A stretch of DNA of 14,911 nucleotides from positions 1-14,911 of the forward strand of contig JAJYPA010000157.1 in NCBI GenBank assembly GCA_021795795.1. Reading direction: 5' to 3'. The position numbers and the translations under genes were made by a program. Positions 12,971-14,911 of the stretch are shown here, piece after piece. The stretch is from Pseudomonadota bacterium (GTDB lineage: Bacteria > Pseudomonadota > Gammaproteobacteria > Halothiobacillales > Halothiobacillaceae). Each line of letters begins with the position of its first letter. The first letter of the stretch is position 1. The notes under the pieces were generated by a model. The model had not been told where the DNA came from, searched no databases, and was given only the letters and a program-made list of their open reading frames with translations.

Positions 12971-14911
12971 GCCATATGCGCGCCTGGAAGCGATTTCTCG
13001 ATATCCGCCCCGAAGAACTCGCCTTGGTGCATCTCCATGCGGATACTTTGGCCGGATCAGCGGATGCATTGGCACAACGGTTTTACGCTTTCCTGCTCTC
13101 CCATCCGGAAACCGCTGCGGTTTTTCGCGCCTTCGACGAGCAGCATCTGCGCCGCCTGACAGAAAAACAGGCGGAGCATTACCGGCATATGTTGCTTTCT
13201 CCCTTGGACGGGAAGTACGAAAGTGAACTCGAACGCATCGGCACCATTCATCATCAGTGGGGCGTATCCCCTATCTGGGTGGTGAGTGCTTATCGCCTGT
13301 ACATCGAGCATCTGGAGGCGCAAATGGATGGCCTTCCGGCGTTACCATTGGCAGACCGGAGGATGCTGCGCGAGGCGCTTACCAAGCGGGTGCTTTATGA
13401 CATGACGGTCCAGCTCGCCGCCTACGAAAAGGCCCGGCATGCGGAGAAAAATGAGCAGATGGCCGTGGTCCAGGTATTACTGGACACCGCCGCCCATATG
13501 ACCAGCGTGGGAACACCGGAAGAGGTTTTTGCGCAGGTTTGCGACCGCCTGGTCGTCGCTTCCCCGTCCTTACACGCGGTATGGTTCGCCGTGGTTCCTG
13601 CGGCCGCTGTGGAGATTGTCCCCGCGCATGTGGCTGGGACGCGGGGATTGGTGCCACATCGCATCCCCCTGACGGAACAGGATCCACTCTGGCGGGCCAT
13701 CCGCAGCGGGCGGCCCGTGGTGGTGGATCCCCATGCCGCCAATGCCCCGGGCTGGTGCCGGGGGCAATCCACCGTGGCGTCCGTGGGGATTTTCCCGTTT
13801 GGCATGGGAGATGAAGCGCGAGGAGTCGGTGTGGTTTATGCGGATCAATCCGATTACTTCGCCCGGATCGACCTGTCGCCTTTCGGGGCCTTCGCCCATC
13901 TGGGCGATCTGTTGATGGAGCTCAAAAGAGAGGCGCAAAGCGACCCCCTCACCGGATTGCCGAACCGCAAGGCCTTCTCGGAGCATTTGGAACCGGCGAT
14001 CAGCCGGTCGCGGCGCCACGATCGACTGCTGGTGATCGGCCTACTGGATCTGGATGATTTTAAACCGGTGAATGATCGCTATGGGCATGCTGTGGGAGAT
14101 GCGCTGCTGCGAGAGGTGGGACAGCGCTTGCGGGTCAGCCTGCGCGCCAACGATCTGGCCACCCGGCTGGGTGGGGATGAATTCGCCTTCATCCTGGAGG
14201 ATGTGCAGAGCCTGGATGCTCTGGAGACCACTATGCAGCGCATCGGGACAGCGATTTTTACGCCCTTCGAGCTCCCCGACGGGAGCGCCATTGAGGTCAA
14301 GGGCAGCGTTGGTGTGACGGTTTACCCTTTTGATGAAGGCAAAAGCGATGAACTGTTGCGCCACGCCGATCAGGCTATGTACGTTGTCAAAGGGGAAAAA
14401 ACCAGACGGAAGCGCTTTTGGGGCTATTGGCAATGTCATCCCGCGATGGAGATGGCTAAAGGACCCCGCTTTCAGTTGGCGGAACAGGCCATCGCCTGGT
14501 TCCAGCCGGTGCTCTCCCTGCAGAAAAGACGGATCGTCGCCGTCGAAGCATTGGCCCGGATCGTGGAAAACGGACAGGTCTTGACCCCTGACCAATTCCT
14601 CTCGCTGCTGAGTATGGAGGAGCGACGGGAGTTGAGCCGGTTCATGCTTACCCAAGGATTGCAGTTGTTGGAGTTTCTGGATCAGGAAGGATTCCCTCTG
14701 GATCTGTCGTTCAATGTCGATCCCGATTTCATAGCGGGCCACGATTGCGCATCCTTTCTTACGGAAACCGTGACCGCGTCACCGATCAATCCCCAGCGTG
14801 TCATCGTGGAGATTCTGGAAACCGGCGATTTTCTGAACCTCGAGATAGCGCAGCAAAGACTGACCGACCTCAAGGCAACCGGTGCCAAAATCGCCCTGGA
14901 TGATGTGGGGT
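12967..14911 (+). CDS. Globin-coupled GGDEF-EAL cyclic-di-GMP enzyme (3' end outside window)
   Basis: The frame is open to the last base (648 codons visible). Residues about 5-155 form a globin-coupled sensor domain: 'L..RFYAFLLSHPETAAVF', 'L..L...Q..HY..ML', and 'YESELERIGTIHHQWGVSPIWVVSAYRLYIEHL', with the proximal haem His at 95 in the IGxxHxxxGV motif. Residues about 165-318 look like a GAF domain. GGDEF follows, with DPLTGLPNR from 326, the RxxD inhibitory site at 393-396, and GGDEF at 402-406. EAL follows, with EALAR from 527, 'SFNVDPDF', 'VIVEILETG' and 'ALDDVG' at the end. Trp of EALxRW is replaced by Ile. Globin cyclases of this type sense oxygen or similar gases through haem and change cyclic-di-GMP synthesis or breakdown. 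Here the start is ATG 12967 (MSHMRAW), overlapping the leader stop; ATG 12976 is an alternative. The protein is cytoplasmic, with no membrane segment. Confidence 0.9.
   Translation, partial: MSHMRAWKRFLDIRPEELALVHLHADTLAGSADALAQRFYAFLLSHPETAAVFRAFDEQHLRRLTEKQAEHYRHMLLSPLDGKYESELERIGTIHHQWGVSPIWVVSAYRLYIEHLEAQMDGLPALPLADRRMLREALTKRVLYDMTVQLAAYEKARHAEKNEQMAVVQVLLDTAAHMTSVGTPEEVFAQVCDRLVVASPSLHAVWFAVVPAAAVEIVPAHVAGTRGLVPHRIPLTEQDPLWRAIRSGRPVVVDPHAANAPGWCRGQSTVASVGIFPFGMGDEARGVGVVYADQSDYFARIDLSPFGAFAHLGDLLMELKREAQSDPLTGLPNRKAFSEHLEPAISRSRRHDRLLVIGLLDLDDFKPVNDRYGHAVGDALLREVGQRLRVSLRANDLATRLGGDEFAFILEDVQSLDALETTMQRIGTAIFTPFELPDGSAIEVKGSVGVTVYPFDEGKSDELLRHADQAMYVVKGEKTRRKRFWGYWQCHPAMEMAKGPRFQLAEQAIAWFQPVLSLQKRRIVAVEALARIVENGQVLTPDQFLSLLSMEERRELSRFMLTQGLQLLEFLDQEGFPLDLSFNVDPDFIAGHDCASFLTETVTASPINPQRVIVEILETGDFLNLEIAQQRLTDLKATGAKIALDDVG

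Noticed and set aside
12894..13226. 110-codon plus-strand frame overlapping the globin domain
   Set aside because: The frame from 12967 carries the full globin-sensor signature; this one is an out-of-frame shadow, Arg/Ser/Pro-rich without motifs.
14041..14742. 233-codon minus-strand frame, and 6698-7330 on the plus strand
   Set aside because: Both lie antisense to clear GGDEF-EAL coding sequence, in the frame where high-G+C genes usually leave open shadows.
1..14911. CRISPR array, tRNA or rRNA genes
   Set aside because: No short regularly spaced direct repeats with unique spacers, no cloverleaf with a T-loop, and no rRNA-like sequence were seen on either strand.

Overview
The window looks like chromosomal DNA of an acidophilic iron-oxidising gammaproteobacterium, most likely Acidithiobacillus (A. 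ferrivorans/ferrooxidans group). The main evidence is a complete rusticyanin gene with all four copper ligands. The assignment is inferred from gene content and remembered family sequences; no search was run.

Left part (1-4560): the 3' end of a very large repeat-rich surface adhesin of the filamentous-haemagglutinin/two-partner-secretion type, then an unrecognised exported protein, then, convergent, a lone type VI secretion gene (tssA) with its own good promoter.

Middle (4560-6311): an accessory or scar region. It holds a TumE/TumA-like toxin-antitoxin pair behind a palindromic operator candidate, then the 3' remnant of a group II intron (C-terminal maturase fragment plus intact-looking domains V and VI), then a short truncated reading frame that runs into the end of the next gene.

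Right part (6245-14911): on the minus strand, in transcription order, glycogen phosphorylase, rusticyanin and a membrane-bound GGDEF-EAL protein with a C-terminal zinc-binding (CZB-like) domain. A 735-base region with no convincing large gene follows. Then, on the plus strand, comes a haem-globin-coupled GGDEF-EAL protein (globin-GAF-like-GGDEF-EAL) that runs off the window and is preceded by a small overlapping leader ORF.

Taken together, the window combines surface attachment (adhesin), two cyclic-di-GMP enzymes with different sensors (probable zinc/periplasmic signal; haem gas ligand), an iron-oxidation electron carrier and storage-glucan breakdown. A link between cyclic-di-GMP control, biofilm growth on minerals and energy metabolism is a reasonable inference from proximity, not something the sequence proves. 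Nothing here is clearly a wholly unknown system. The most unusual points are the zinc-domain cyclic-di-GMP enzyme, the stand-alone rusticyanin behind glgP, the orphan tssA and the TumE/TumA locus with its candidate operator.
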